Below, in pieces: positions 43,579 through 52,435 of a DNA stretch of 64,000 nt. The notes below the pieces were generated by a model. The model worked only from the letters and a program-made list of their open reading frames with translations, was not told where the DNA came from and searched no databases. The first letter of the stretch is position 1. Every line of letters starts with the position of its first letter. The stretch lies in the NCBI GenBank assembly GCA_019359015.1, contig JAHHID010000004.1, positions 102,764-166,763 of the forward strand, in the 5' to 3' direction. The position numbers were made by a program, and so were the translations under genes. Source of the stretch: Spirirestis rafaelensis WJT71-NPBG6 (GTDB lineage Bacteria > Cyanobacteriota > Cyanobacteriia > Cyanobacteriales > Nostocaceae).

Positions 43579-44444
43579 TACGGTGGATAACCAAAATCAT
43601 CTTCATCCGCATAAACATAAGAACTAGAAACCCCTGCCATTTCCATCTTCGGTGCTTCTAGTTTTACAGCTTCCTTACCAAAATCTTTGTATTCTTCAAA
43701 GTTTTTGGAAATAATCGCCGATTCCGGAGAGTCGGAAGCAATCAGATATTGTGTTAACGTCGTCACTGTCGGACGTTTATAATCTACTGTTGAAGCCACC
43801 ATAACTGTATTGGGTTCAATTCCTCTTTCTTCACACTCAATTATTGGGCAAAAAATCCCGTGAGCGTGGAATAGTGGACCTTTTGATGTTATAGGTTGCT
43901 TGCGATATGCAGCATAAGCTTTTTCTAGTTCAGCGGCGAAACCACCGACGATTTTGCCTTGTTGATATTCGCAGTAAGTTTTGCTAAAACTTGCTCCGGC
44001 TGCGCCATTTAAAGTTAATTGTAGCGGTGATTCATGTAAAAACTTTTGCTTTTCTCCTACCAAAAAAATTAGGTAGCGAGTAAAGGTTTTAAACTTAAGT
44101 TTGTCTGCTAAAAAAGCATCATAATTTTCTTTTAGTGTTCCCAATTTTAAACCACTTTCTCTGTCTTTTACAGACAATGGACCCTTACGCACTATAACTA
44201 GGCGTGGGGTGGTGGAGATAAATACAGATTCGACTCCAGAGGTAAATTCATGTTCTACCTGCTGCCAATTTTCATCAGCTTGAAAGCCAACAGCATGGGC
44301 ATTATCTAACTTAATTGCTAATCCGTGGGGCTGCATCCCATCTGTGCCATAGCGAGGATTAATCATCTGACACCACGGGATGACTTGAGAAGGGGGTGCG
44401 TTAAATTTATCGTCCTCAAAGTCGAATTTTGCAGATGCTTTCAT
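43575..44444 (-). CDS. DUF5895-type cyanobacterial protein
   Basis: A 289-residue cytoplasmic-type protein of unknown function. It begins with an acidic linker and VIPWCQMINPRYG, then LAIKLDNAHAVGF near 42-54, FISTTPRLVIVRKGPLSVKD near 75-94, and HAHGIFCPIIECEERG near 193-208. The pattern matches DUF5895 as I recall it, a family that occurs mainly in cyanobacteria. The tail is acidic and ends DEDDFGYPPY. Some family members occur on plasmids or with mobile DNA; nothing here confirms that. Confidence 0.6.
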   Translation of the reverse strand: MKASAKFDFEDDKFNAPPSQVIPWCQMINPRYGTDGMQPHGLAIKLDNAHAVGFQADENWQQVEHEFTSGVESVFISTTPRLVIVRKGPLSVKDRESGLKLGTLKENYDAFLADKLKFKTFTRYLIFLVGEKQKFLHESPLQLTLNGAAGASFSKTYCEYQQGKIVGGFAAELEKAYAAYRKQPITSKGPLFHAHGIFCPIIECEERGIEPNTVMVASTVDYKRPTVTTLTQYLIASDSPESAIISKNFEEYKDFGKEAVKLEAPKMEMAGVSSSYVYADEDDFGYPPY

Positions 44445-44978
44445 CGTTTTCGGCTATTAAAGTGTTTTGCTAAATAAGTTTATCAGTGCAGGCAAGAGAT
44501 AAGGCGTTAATCTTAAAGGCGGTTTTACTAGATTAAGATGAAATCATTCGATATTGCAATACATAATACTAAGTATTTAGACTCACGCCGCCCCAGACAC
44601 TCCATTACGGAAGATGATGATTGAGGATAGTTCAATCACTGTAGTCTGTTTACTTGAAAATTGGTGTAATGTTGTGCATTTGCGATCGCCTCAAGCTACA
44701 TGTCTATTGGTTGTCGTTGATTCATTAATAGTAGTATGCCATTGAAGTTTAGCTAAAAATGCCTTTGCTGCCAAATCGACTATTTTAATGATTAGGTGTT
44801 ACGGGTTGATAGTTTTTTGGGAATACTCTTAAAAGAGTGACAAAGAGCGAAATGGCGCTAACGCATTCAACTCTGCAAAACTGGTCATGAAAAACTGCAT
44901 TTCTATTCATCACCCTATAATAGATTATACGCACTAAAATATGTATTAATACTTAGTTATTTCCCAGGAGGGAGCAAG
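44445..44978. other. intergenic region between divergent genes
   Basis: No supported gene; a 28-codon frame at 44538 is too weak to call. It contains the promoter regions of both flanking genes and ends in a strong AGGAGGG ribosome site for the HsdR-N gene. No repeat arrays. Confidence 0.4.
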
Positions 44979-46190
44979 ATGGGATTCACTGAAGATATTG
45001 CCAAGCTGTCCGAACAAGTGCGTAAGCGATCTGACCAAGTTCTTGGCGAAGAATCTACTAAGATGGCTTTGATTGTTCCTTTTTTAAGCGCTCTTGGCTA
45101 CGATGTTTATGACCCAAGCGAAGTAATGCCTGAATACGTGGCAGATTTTGCTATTAAAAAAGCAGGACAGTTTGAAAAAGTAGATTATGCCTTAGCCATT
45201 AATAGTACTATAGTTATGCTCGTAGAAGCAAAAGCCCGTGGTCAAAAGGCTGAAGCACATGATGGGCAAATTAGCCGCTATTTTAATGGACTTCTGACAA
45301 CAAAAATAGCTATCGTCACTAATGGTATTGATTACCGTTTTTTTACTGACTTACGTGACAGAAATGTCATGGATAAGGAGCCTTTTTTTATATTTAACAT
45401 CCTTGAATATGAACTAAAAGATATTGAGAATCTTAAATTCTTTCACCGTGATAATTTTGATGCGGCAGCTATTACCAATCATGCTGAAGAGATGGTTTAT
45501 GTAAAAGGTATGACTCAGCTTTTAGGTAATCTTTTACGTTCTCCTTCAGAAGAATTTGTTCGCTTTTTAGTGGCTGAACTTGGGACGGTTGCCCCAAGTT
45601 ATGAAATTCAAGGTCGAATTACTGGTAAGGTGATTGAGAAATTCAAGCCGATTGTCAAAAAATCGATTCAGGGAAGTTTAGTAGAGTTAATGACTCGCTC
45701 ACTCAGCCAAGAAATAGTTCAGCCAGTCGAGGTTGAAGTAGAACAAGAGATTGAGGAAGAGGAAAAAGAGCAAGAATCTCAAGAATCAAAAATAGTCACA
45801 ACCGCTGAAGAAATCGAAGCCTTTGAAAAAATTAAAGCGATTACACAAACATCAAAAACCTATAAATTTGAAGTTAAGTATAAAGATACTGCTTCCTACT
45901 TTGGCATAAATCTTGGCAAAACAACTTGGTGGTTTTTGCGACTGTATTTGTCTTCACAGAAAAAAAGTTTTATTACTCGTCTAAATGTAGATGAAGTAAA
46001 GTCTCTAGCGCCAGAATTTGAAGTACACGAAGTAACAGCTTCAATAGGGGATGCAGCATCAAAAGTAATCATTACCTCTGTGAGTGATATCGATAAGCTT
46101 GCATCATTGATTCTCAGGTGCTATGAAGCAGAAGCGACTAAGCACCAAGCATTCATACCAGATGCAATCAGAATGGAAAAATCAGCTTAA
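44979..46190 (+). CDS. solitary type I restriction HsdR N-terminal-domain protein
   Basis: A 403-residue protein whose N-terminal 170 residues match the HsdR_N nuclease domain (PD-(D/E)xK fold): STKMALIVPFLSALGYDVYD near 26-45, D69 in EKVDYAL, and E83-A-K85 in MLVEAKARG. The helicase part of a real HsdR is missing, and no hsdM or hsdS is in the window. An acidic coiled segment (EVEQEIEEEEKEQESQE, near 250-267) leads to a C-terminal domain (YFGINLGKTTWWFLRLYLSS). It could be a stand-alone defence nuclease or a general DNA-binding protein; such solitary forms are common. Confidence 0.82.
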   Translation: MGFTEDIAKLSEQVRKRSDQVLGEESTKMALIVPFLSALGYDVYDPSEVMPEYVADFAIKKAGQFEKVDYALAINSTIVMLVEAKARGQKAEAHDGQISRYFNGLLTTKIAIVTNGIDYRFFTDLRDRNVMDKEPFFIFNILEYELKDIENLKFFHRDNFDAAAITNHAEEMVYVKGMTQLLGNLLRSPSEEFVRFLVAELGTVAPSYEIQGRITGKVIEKFKPIVKKSIQGSLVELMTRSLSQEIVQPVEVEVEQEIEEEEKEQESQESKIVTTAEEIEAFEKIKAITQTSKTYKFEVKYKDTASYFGINLGKTTWWFLRLYLSSQKKSFITRLNVDEVKSLAPEFEVHEVTASIGDAASKVIITSVSDIDKLASLILRCYEAEATKHQAFIPDAIRMEKSA

Positions 46191-46191
46191 C

Positions 46192-46896
46192 TCAGGGCAT
46201 CCATTCTAAAAGGACACCTACCCGACTATCTTTTTGAAGTCGGGAATTTTGCTTTTGAATATCTGTAGATAAACGCAAATTGGAAGTAATAGCATATCCA
46301 AGCGAAAGCTGTGTTAAACCAACTTCTTCATCGCTACCGGGAGAAACCCAACTCTGAGTTAAAGAAATATCTGCCGCACCACCGCGAGATAAAACTAACA
46401 GCAGCTTTGCGCCTAAATTCACTCCATCGGTTGTATAGCGATTTGTTTGCAAATGTCGATAACCAACGACGGGAGCGATATTGACGTAGCTACCCAAAGG
46501 ACGCAAATAATAATGTAAGTCAGCACCATAAGCCTGACGCTTACCATTAAATGCCGTTTGATATTCGCCACTCACAGTCAAACCAGTACGCCCAATAAAA
46601 ATATCTTCCACACCTAAAACCACCCCAAATGCTTGTCCCGTGGAAGGAAATTCCGAAGAACCCAGTCGCAAACGAGTCCGAAAACTAGGATCATTTTTAA
46701 TTTCTTGCAAAATATTCGGTACATTACGTCGCCACCGTTGTAAAACTGGACTATTCTTTATAATTTCTGGACTTAAATCCAAATCCTCGGCGGATGATGG
46801 CTTTACCTCTGGTTGAGATTGACACCAACCAGGAGTAGCTACCAAAAATAAGCAAATATTTAGTAAAAAGCCGAAAGTTGAGAGCTTTTCTTTCAT
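46192..46896 (-). CDS. putative outer-membrane beta-barrel protein
   Basis: A 234-residue secreted protein. Signal peptide MKEKLSTFGFLLNICLFLVA with cleavage near GWC; the final Cys may also make it a lipoprotein. After a linker (about 30-75), alternating beta strands follow (RLRLGSSEFPSTGQAFGVVL, GLTVSGEYQTAFNG, YVNIAPVVGYRHLQ, LSLGYAITSNLRLS), ending in an aromatic-poor VGVLLEWMP strand. The pattern fits a small 8-10-strand barrel. It converges on the HsdR-N gene with a 1-bp gap. Confidence 0.65.
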   Translation of the reverse strand: MKEKLSTFGFLLNICLFLVATPGWCQSQPEVKPSSAEDLDLSPEIIKNSPVLQRWRRNVPNILQEIKNDPSFRTRLRLGSSEFPSTGQAFGVVLGVEDIFIGRTGLTVSGEYQTAFNGKRQAYGADLHYYLRPLGSYVNIAPVVGYRHLQTNRYTTDGVNLGAKLLLVLSRGGAADISLTQSWVSPGSDEEVGLTQLSLGYAITSNLRLSTDIQKQNSRLQKDSRVGVLLEWMP

Positions 46897-46916
46897 TGTT
46901 TAATGTAGAAAGCGCT

Positions 46917-47082
46917 AGGGCGTGTTTTCAAACTGCTGACACCCTCGAAGGGTGCGGCTATACGAACAAAGTCCGCCTGCGCGGACTACGGAATAATAAG
47001 GTTGGAAGCCTGGGTCGGCAGGCTTTGTTCGTATAGCCTTAGGCTTTAGCCTAAAGGCTTTTCGCATTTGAAAACACGCCCT
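46917..47082. mobile_element. 166-bp MITE with AGGGCGTGTTTTCAAA ends
   Basis: Perfect 16-bp terminal inverted repeats (46917-46932 and 47067-47082), flanked on both sides by AGCGCT. Inside is a second inverted repeat, GGCTATACGAACAAAG / CTTTGTTCGTATAGCC (46956-46971, 47023-47038), itself a dispersed repeat. No coding capacity. The ends resemble IS5-group elements (from memory). Confidence 0.75.
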
Positions 47083-47106
47083 AAAGCGCTTACTACGATT
47101 TACCAT

Positions 47107-47137
47107 AAAAAAAATGGTTCTGTTAAGTACAGAACCA
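47107..47137 (-). terminator. intrinsic terminator of acsF
   Basis: On the minus strand, a 9-bp stem (TGGTTCTGT / ACAGAACCA) with a 5-nt loop is followed by eight T residues, 28 bp past the acsF stop. Confidence 0.85.
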
Positions 47138-47164
47138 CTAAAGCTTTCGCAAATCTGTTATAAC

Positions 47165-48241
47165 CTAGCGAACTGCGCCATGAGTAGCAGCTGTATCAAT
47201 TGGTTTCATTAAGTACAGCCGTACAAATTGCCAGCCATTGGAGACGTATAACGGTAGCTTTTGGAAGAATTGGAGGAATTTGGGAGTGCTGGACTTAACG
47301 ATCGCACCCAATTTCTCATTATTCTTCAGACAAATATCCAATCGCTGATAAAACTCTGGTTTATCGACATCTAGCATTATCGGGAAGACTCTACCTGCGT
47401 TTTCGTTTGTCTTCTCAATCACTTGAATGTCATATTCTCGCGCATCCAAACCAATCGACGCATAAAAGTCTTTACGTTGGATGTCATTGAGATACATCGT
47501 GCCAAAGACTGACAACAGAAAGAAACGACACCATAGCCGCGCTTTCCAATCATTCAATATTTGCGGCTGCGATCGCATGATTGCATCAAAGAAATCGCTG
47601 TGGCGGTTTTCATCCTGACACCAGTTTTCAAACCAGCGGAAAATCGGATAAACGCGATCTTCTGGATGTGCGTCTAAGTGGCGGAAAATCGTGATATATC
47701 GCCAATAACCAATCTTTTCTGAAAGATAAGTTGCGTAGAAGATAAATTTCGGTTTAAAGAAGGTGTATTTACGGCTCTTGGTTAAAAAGCCCAAATCCAG
47801 CGACATATTAAAGTCTGACAGCGCTTTGTTCAAAAAGCCAGCATGACGCGCTTCATCGCGTGACATCAGATTGAAGCACTCTGCCAAAACAGGGCTTTTA
47901 TCCTTTAAACGGCGTCCGAGTTCTTTATACAGCAAAAATCCTGAAAACTCCGCCGTACAAGAACGTTCGAGAAATTCAACGAACAAACGGCGAGTGTCCC
48001 CGTCAATATGATCCCAGGATTGTTCAAACTCCGCATCCCGAACAAAGTGATGGCGGTTGTAGTCAGCGCGAAACTCGTCGAGAATCGCTCTCAACTCGTC
48101 TTCGTTGACTGAGATATCCATCTGCGCCATTTCATCAAAGTCAGTGGTATAAAACCGGGGTGTCAGCAGGGTTTCTTTTGCGGGGACTTTAATCCCTGGA
48201 CGCATTTCTTCAAAGCCTGGTTTTTTTAGGGAGTCTACCAT
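47165..48241 (-). CDS. acsF: Mg-protoporphyrin IX monomethyl ester oxidative cyclase AcsF
   Basis: Oxygen-dependent di-iron cyclase that forms the isocyclic E ring of chlorophyll at the thylakoid or plasma membrane. Start chosen at [20 protein letters not shown] (48241), the usual N-terminus; the frame extends 28 codons upstream. 358 residues. Di-iron ligands: Glu in [16 protein letters not shown], ExxH in [10 protein letters not shown], and ExxH in [11 protein letters not shown] slight hydrophobic segment near the C-terminus ([18 protein letters not shown]) fits membrane association. Confidence 0.95.
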   Translation of the reverse strand: MVDSLKKPGFEEMRPGIKVPAKETLLTPRFYTTDFDEMAQMDISVNEDELRAILDEFRADYNRHHFVRDAEFEQSWDHIDGDTRRLFVEFLERSCTAEFSGFLLYKELGRRLKDKSPVLAECFNLMSRDEARHAGFLNKALSDFNMSLDLGFLTKSRKYTFFKPKFIFYATYLSEKIGYWRYITIFRHLDAHPEDRVYPIFRWFENWCQDENRHSDFFDAIMRSQPQILNDWKARLWCRFFLLSVFGTMYLNDIQRKDFYASIGLDAREYDIQVIEKTNENAGRVFPIMLDVDKPEFYQRLDICLKNNEKLGAIVKSSTPKFLQFFQKLPLYVSNGWQFVRLYLMKPIDTAATHGAVR

Positions 48242-48581
48242 GTCTTGATTATGTGAAGTGTCTTTTTCTTTTGAGCGACTGAGAAAGCTTTGGGTAATGC
48301 TCTCACAAGGCGCGATAGAAGGCAATATCTATTTGTATAAACATCAGTCTACCAAGGCGGGGGGTAGTGAAAGCTACTGTCAACGTTAAGAGTTGCAACA
48401 AATTAAGACTTGCAACAGAATATATCTTTTTTCGGAATTGGCGATCGCTAATCGGTAATTATTCCTTAGATCATCTACCAAGCGCCAAAATCACCCTATC
48501 GGGTGAATCGATTGCAGGAAGTATAGTACCACGCGCCCAACGTAAATAGAATTAGAGCGAATCCAAGGGATTAAAACCAAG

Positions 48582-48953
48582 ATGAACGTCGAAAGCAACA
48601 ATAAAAAAGACCGTATTTTTATCTCCTACATGTTGAATGTAGTCGGGTTTTTCGGCTTCTTGAGCGGACTGCACCGTATATATAATGGCAAGACCGGAAC
48701 GGGTTTGCTGTGGTTGTGTACCTTTGGTGTATTTGGTGTTGGACAATTCATTGATCTGTTCCTCATCTCTAATATGGTTGAAGAACACGATCAGAAGCTT
48801 AGGTTAAAAGCGGGTTTGTCTCCCTTGGGTGTGCCGTTGACTCAAGCTGCTGTTGCTTCCCAAGTTTATCAACCCAGTGGCGATCAACTCATGGTTAAGC
48901 TCTTGGAAGCCGCAGAAAGTCGCGGTGGTACGCTAACTGTAACGCAAGGGTAA
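48582..48953 (+). CDS. TM2-domain protein with truncated C-terminus
   Basis: A 123-residue TM2 protein: LNVVGFFGFLSGLHRIYNGK, then GLLWLCTFGVFGVGQFIDLF. It is a paralogue of the gene at 13395. After LLEAAESRGGTLTVTQG the frame ends at TAA 48951. In the next frame the sequence continues VRIDNDPVTGAVTYHFHEI to 49009, which is the normal end of this family. The roughly 30 residues that should lie between are missing, so a deletion removed the winged-helix core and shifted the frame. The TM2 part is intact. Confidence 0.75.
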   Translation: MNVESNNKKDRIFISYMLNVVGFFGFLSGLHRIYNGKTGTGLLWLCTFGVFGVGQFIDLFLISNMVEEHDQKLRLKAGLSPLGVPLTQAAVASQVYQPSGDQLMVKLLEAAESRGGTLTVTQG

Positions 48954-49009
48954 GAATAGATAACGACCCCGTTACCGGAGCCGTCACCTATCACTTTCAC
49001 GAAATTTAA
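48954..49009 (+). pseudogene. out-of-frame tail of the TM2 protein gene
   Basis: Codes RIDNDPVTGAVTYHFHEI and a stop in the +1 frame relative to the preceding gene; matches the STGAITYKIV end of the paralogue at 13395-13943. Confidence 0.65.
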
Positions 49010-49017
49010 GAATTTTG

Positions 49018-49108
49018 TTAATGGTTAGTGGTTAGTGGATAGTGGTTATGCTTTTTTCAACTAACAACCAACAACTATCAACTATCAACTAACAACCAAC
49101 AACTAACT
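49018..49108. repeat. paired heptamer arrays between convergent genes
   Basis: GTTAGTGGTTAGTGGATAGTG units, a short T-rich loop, then many complementary CAACTAACAACCAACAAC units. They fill the gap between the TM2 gene and the DUF2996 gene. Confidence 0.7.
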
Positions 49109-49766
49109 AATTCCTACCTAACCACTTTTGACCATTTAAGCGCTGTAGCATACCATATACCATTAAGTCAAGTGTCATTTTGCGCTCATCTATTAAGAAT
49201 GACTCAAGAGTGCTAGGTTTTTTGCCTTCGTTGCAAGAAAATCCTTTTTTCCCTTGAATATCTTCATCTAGGAAATATAAGTTAAACTGGCGCAGACCGT
49301 TTTGCAATTTGCCCATGACTTGCCAGCATTCTTCAGATGTATCAAAGCCAGCAATAGAAAGCTTCTGTTTGGCAAAACTCAGCTCTACATCTTGCACACC
49401 TTGTTGAGCGATCGCTTTTTGCAAGGCTGGCAAATAGTATTGCTCCACGAATTCTACAAAAGGCTTATCTTCAAGAGCTGGGGGTTTCTCTTTTTTTGCT
49501 GCTTTAGCTGCTGCGGGTTTCTCTTCTGCTCCTTCCTTAGCTGCTGGCTTTTCTCCCCTAGGTGCAGCAGGCTTTTTAGCTTTAGTCGCATTTGGGTTAG
49601 TTTCTGGATTTGCGGCTTTGGGATCTGGTGCATTAGCCGTGGGGATGTCTGTTGCTTCCGGGGAGTCAGTGCTGGGAGCGTGTTCTTCAGCAACACTGGG
49701 AGCCTGTTTGTCAACAGTGCTGGGAGCCACCTCTCCCGCTTGATTGTGATTGGTTTCTTCTGCCAT
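49107..49766 (-). CDS. DUF2996 protein with disordered Ala/Pro-rich N-terminus
   Basis: A 219-residue protein. Residues 1-95 are low-complexity (PSTVDKQAPSV, KAKKPAAPRGEKPAAKEG), then comes a compact C-terminal domain of about 120 residues: FVEFVEQYYLPALQKAIAQQ, LSFAKQKLSIAGF, CWQVMGKLQNGLRQFNLYFL, ending MLQRLNGQKWLGRN. This matches the DUF2996 family of cyanobacteria; function unknown. The repeated PS(T/V)xxx(H/Q)APS units at the start suggest expansion by slippage. Confidence 0.75.
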   Translation of the reverse strand: MAEETNHNQAGEVAPSTVDKQAPSVAEEHAPSTDSPEATDIPTANAPDPKAANPETNPNATKAKKPAAPRGEKPAAKEGAEEKPAAAKAAKKEKPPALEDKPFVEFVEQYYLPALQKAIAQQGVQDVELSFAKQKLSIAGFDTSEECWQVMGKLQNGLRQFNLYFLDEDIQGKKGFSCNEGKKPSTLESFLIDERKMTLDLMVYGMLQRLNGQKWLGRN

Positions 49767-49862
49767 TGCTCAGGTCAATCCTTTATCTAGCTAATAGAGC
49801 GATCGGATAGCTCACCTTGAGGTATCAGTCATTTTCATTTTGACATACGATACTGTCTATGC

Positions 49863-50076
49863 AGCCAGGAGTCAGGAGTTAGGAGTCAAGAGTTAGAAGT
49901 CAAAAGTCAGAATCGAGAATGCCGATTGTGTGCGAAGCCGCGAATTTATAAACGACTTTTTTATACTTCTACTAAAATATTTACTTGAGTGGTCTACAAG
50001 TAGCTTACAGTAGAAAACCTTACCTACTTTAATTCTGACTCTTAACTCCTGACTCCAGACTCCTGAATTCTTACTT
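49863..50076. repeat. two opposed GGAGTCA-type arrays
   Basis: 49863-49914 carries AGGAGTCAGGAGTTAGGAGTC units; 50033-50076 carries the complementary TGACTCTTAACTCCTGACTCC units. The 120 bp between them are AT-rich and noncoding. Together they could form a long stem-loop. Confidence 0.65.
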
Positions 50077-50082
50077 CTAGTT

Positions 50083-50358
50083 TCAACCACCAGCCACAGC
50101 GGGAACAATACTTACTTCATCACCATCTTTGAGGGGTGTATCTGTCCCTTCTAAAAAGCGGATGTCTTCGCTATTAACATACAAATTCAAAAATCGGCGT
50201 GGTTGTCCAGCTTCATCGCACAACCGCGACTTGATACCAGGACAGCTTTGCTCTAATGAGTCAAACAGTTGAGCAATGTTGCTGCCGCTACATTCTAGAG
50301 TAGCTTGGTTGTTAGTGAATTTCTGAAGAGGAGTAGGAACTAAAACTTTTACAGTCAT
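50083..50358 (-). CDS. ThiS/MoaD-family ubiquitin-like sulfur carrier
   Basis: A 91-residue beta-grasp protein ending in the activated di-glycine (VPAVAGG). It reads [35 protein letters not shown] middle, [19 protein letters not shown] and [16 protein letters not shown]. Such proteins carry sulfur as a C-terminal thiocarboxylate. It lies 140 bp downstream of thrC on the same strand; a second carrier lies upstream of thrC. It could be CysO-like (cysteine synthesis) or MoaD-like. The EDIRFLEG segment recalls CysO-type proteins. Confidence 0.82.
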   Translation of the reverse strand: MTVKVLVPTPLQKFTNNQATLECSGSNIAQLFDSLEQSCPGIKSRLCDEAGQPRRFLNLYVNSEDIRFLEGTDTPLKDGDEVSIVPAVAGG

Positions 50359-50365
50359 AGTGAAT

Positions 50366-50488
50366 TGATAGTTGATAGTTGTTAGCTGTTAGTTGACAGT
50401 TGTTAGTTGTTAGCTGTTAGTTGGAAAAATAATAACCACTATCCACTAACCGCGCTCTACGTACAGACGCGATTAATCGCGTCTCTAC
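50366..50488. repeat. heptamer array plus CGCGAT palindrome
   Basis: TTGATAGTTGATAGTTGTTAG units (50366-50425), then the palindrome GTACAGACGCGAT/ATCGCGTCTCTAC (50461-50488). Spacer between thrC and the downstream carrier gene. Confidence 0.6.
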
Positions 50489-50498
50489 TAACCACTAA

Positions 50499-51803
50499 CT
50501 AAACGAGGACTTGTTGCCATTCTAGGCGGTCGAGTGTACGAGAACGCTCTAGTGCGCGTTCAAAGCTATCGAGTTTGGCGTCAATTGTCAAAGGTTCGCC
50601 AACGTAGCCTTGTACAGCTTCTTGAGTTTTCAAACCATTGCCGGTAATGTATACCACGGTAGTTTCATCTGGATCTATCTTGCCAGCTTCTACCAATTTT
50701 TTCAGTACAGCAACGGTTGTACCTCCAGCGGTTTCGGTGAAGATGCCTTCGGTTTCCGCCAACAGCTTCATGCCTTCAATGATTTCTGCATCATTGACTG
50801 ACTCAATGTTACCATTTGTTTTCTTAGCTATCTCCACAGCGTAAATGCCATCTGCTGGGTTGCCGATCGCAATCGATTTAGCTATTGTATTCGGTTTCAC
50901 TGGCTTAATAAAGTCGCGTCCTTCACGGAATGCTTCGGCAATTGGTGAACAACCTTCGGCTTGTGCGCCACTAAAACGCACGTTTTTACCTTCCACCAAA
51001 CCGACTTCGACAAATTCGTTAAAACCTTTGTAAATTTTTGTAAATAATGAACCAGAAGCGAGGGGAGCAACGATGTGGTCGGGTAATTCCCAACCTAGTT
51101 GTTCAGCAACTTCATAAGCTAGCGTCTTGGAACCTTCTGAGTAGTAGGGACGCAAATTAATATTGACAAAACCCCAACCTTGTGTATTGGCTACTTCACA
51201 ACAAAGGCGATTAACTTGATCGTAGTTGCCTTTAACAGCCATCAGCGTAGGACTGTAGATCAAACTACCGAGGATTTTACCAGCTTCTAAATCGGCGGGG
51301 ATGAATACGCAACAATCTAAACCGGCGTGAGCGGCGATCGCTGCGGTAGAATTTGCTAAATTGCCGGTGCTAGCACAAGAAACTGTTGTGAAACCTAATT
51401 CTCGCGCACGAGAAAGAGCAACTGACACCACCCGATCTTTGAAGCTGAGGGTGGGCATGTTGACGGCATCATTCTTTATATATAGTTTATTTAAACCTAG
51501 GCGACGCGCCAAGCGGTGGGAACGCACCAAGGGAGTCATACCAGTTCCCACATCTATAACATTATCAGTGGCGACCGGGAGAAACGGACGGTAGCGCCAA
51601 ATCGAATTTGGTCCAGCTTGAATAGTTTCACGGGTGACAGTCTGACGCAAGGCGTTGTAATTATATTTGACTTCTAATGGACCAAAGCACAACTCACAAA
51701 CATGGCTGGCTTTGAGTTCATATTCTGCACCACATTCCTTACACTTAAGGGCTTCCAAGATGGGTGTGCTGGTTTGGTTTGAGTGTGCGATCGCCTGAGT
51801 CAT
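50499..51803 (-). CDS. thrC: threonine synthase
   Basis: PLP-dependent enzyme converting O-phosphohomoserine to threonine. Start set at MTQAIAHSNQTSTPILEALK (51803); the frame extends nine codons upstream. 434 residues. The N-terminal zinc-ribbon-like LKCKECGAEYELKASHVCEL has two CxxC pairs, as in the plant/cyanobacterial type. The PLP lysine is in MPTLSFKDRVVSVAL, followed by SCASTGNLANSTAAIAAHAG; the phosphate-binding STGNL loop is clear, and the C-terminus contains VYITGNGLKT. The position between two ubiquitin-like carriers recalls CysO-CysM pairing, but the sequence is threonine synthase. Confidence 0.93.
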   Translation of the reverse strand: MTQAIAHSNQTSTPILEALKCKECGAEYELKASHVCELCFGPLEVKYNYNALRQTVTRETIQAGPNSIWRYRPFLPVATDNVIDVGTGMTPLVRSHRLARRLGLNKLYIKNDAVNMPTLSFKDRVVSVALSRARELGFTTVSCASTGNLANSTAAIAAHAGLDCCVFIPADLEAGKILGSLIYSPTLMAVKGNYDQVNRLCCEVANTQGWGFVNINLRPYYSEGSKTLAYEVAEQLGWELPDHIVAPLASGSLFTKIYKGFNEFVEVGLVEGKNVRFSGAQAEGCSPIAEAFREGRDFIKPVKPNTIAKSIAIGNPADGIYAVEIAKKTNGNIESVNDAEIIEGMKLLAETEGIFTETAGGTTVAVLKKLVEAGKIDPDETTVVYITGNGLKTQEAVQGYVGEPLTIDAKLDSFERALERSRTLDRLEWQQVLV

Positions 51804-51965
51804 AAAACAACTTCCCTGTGTCTCCGTCAACTTTGATTGATGCTACCACGAGCCAAAATACTAGTCAAACATACCCGACAAAATTTGTCGGGATTGATTT
51901 TGCTATATCGATAGTTAAGTACTTGAGTAGTCAATTTTAGATTTTGGATTGAATCCGAAATCCTA

Positions 51966-52223
51966 TCAGCCACCGCTAACTGGGGGAATTAACACGACTT
52001 CATCGCCATCTTGCAGGATGGTATCTGCTTCGACAAATTGCAGATTCACACCAAAGCGGGTGATTTCTCGCCATTGAGCAAGTTCAGGGTGTTCGCTAAT
52101 TAGGCGATCGCATAACCCTGCGACAGTAGTACCATCAGGTAATTCCAGCACTAGTTCTGGAACTTTATAAGCTTCTTGATATACAGCGAACAACTTGACG
52201 GTAACGGTGTTTGCATTGGGCAT
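51966..52223 (-). CDS. MoaD/ThiS-family sulfur carrier (molybdopterin synthase small subunit-like)
   Basis: An 85-residue beta-grasp protein ending VLIPPVSGG. VTVKLFAVYQEAYKVPELVL is the usual MoaD start (KLFA..R/Q..). The final PPVSGG matches MoaD, which passes sulfur into molybdopterin, better than ThiS. It is 162 bp upstream of thrC on the same strand. No moaE is in the window; moeA is 44 kb away. Confidence 0.82.
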   Translation of the reverse strand: MPNANTVTVKLFAVYQEAYKVPELVLELPDGTTVAGLCDRLISEHPELAQWREITRFGVNLQFVEADTILQDGDEVVLIPPVSGG

Positions 52224-52435
52224 AAAATAACAGTGCTAAGAGTAACACCAAGCCGTAGTAAATTACAGCAGATCATGGTTGCTTCTGATTTTAATACTAC
52301 TCGAGCTACAGGTAAAAATACTTTTAAAATAAAAGGCGATCGCTGATAACAATTCTCTGTAATGATGCACTTAATCGTCCTCAGGCTAAAAGTCTGGGAA
52401 CATCGATTTTTGCAATAAGTCTATTTACTACCAAA

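Noticed and set aside
48367..48549. 60-codon frame upstream of the TM2 gene
   Set aside because: Lies in the acsF/TM2 promoter region, no features; more likely spacer.
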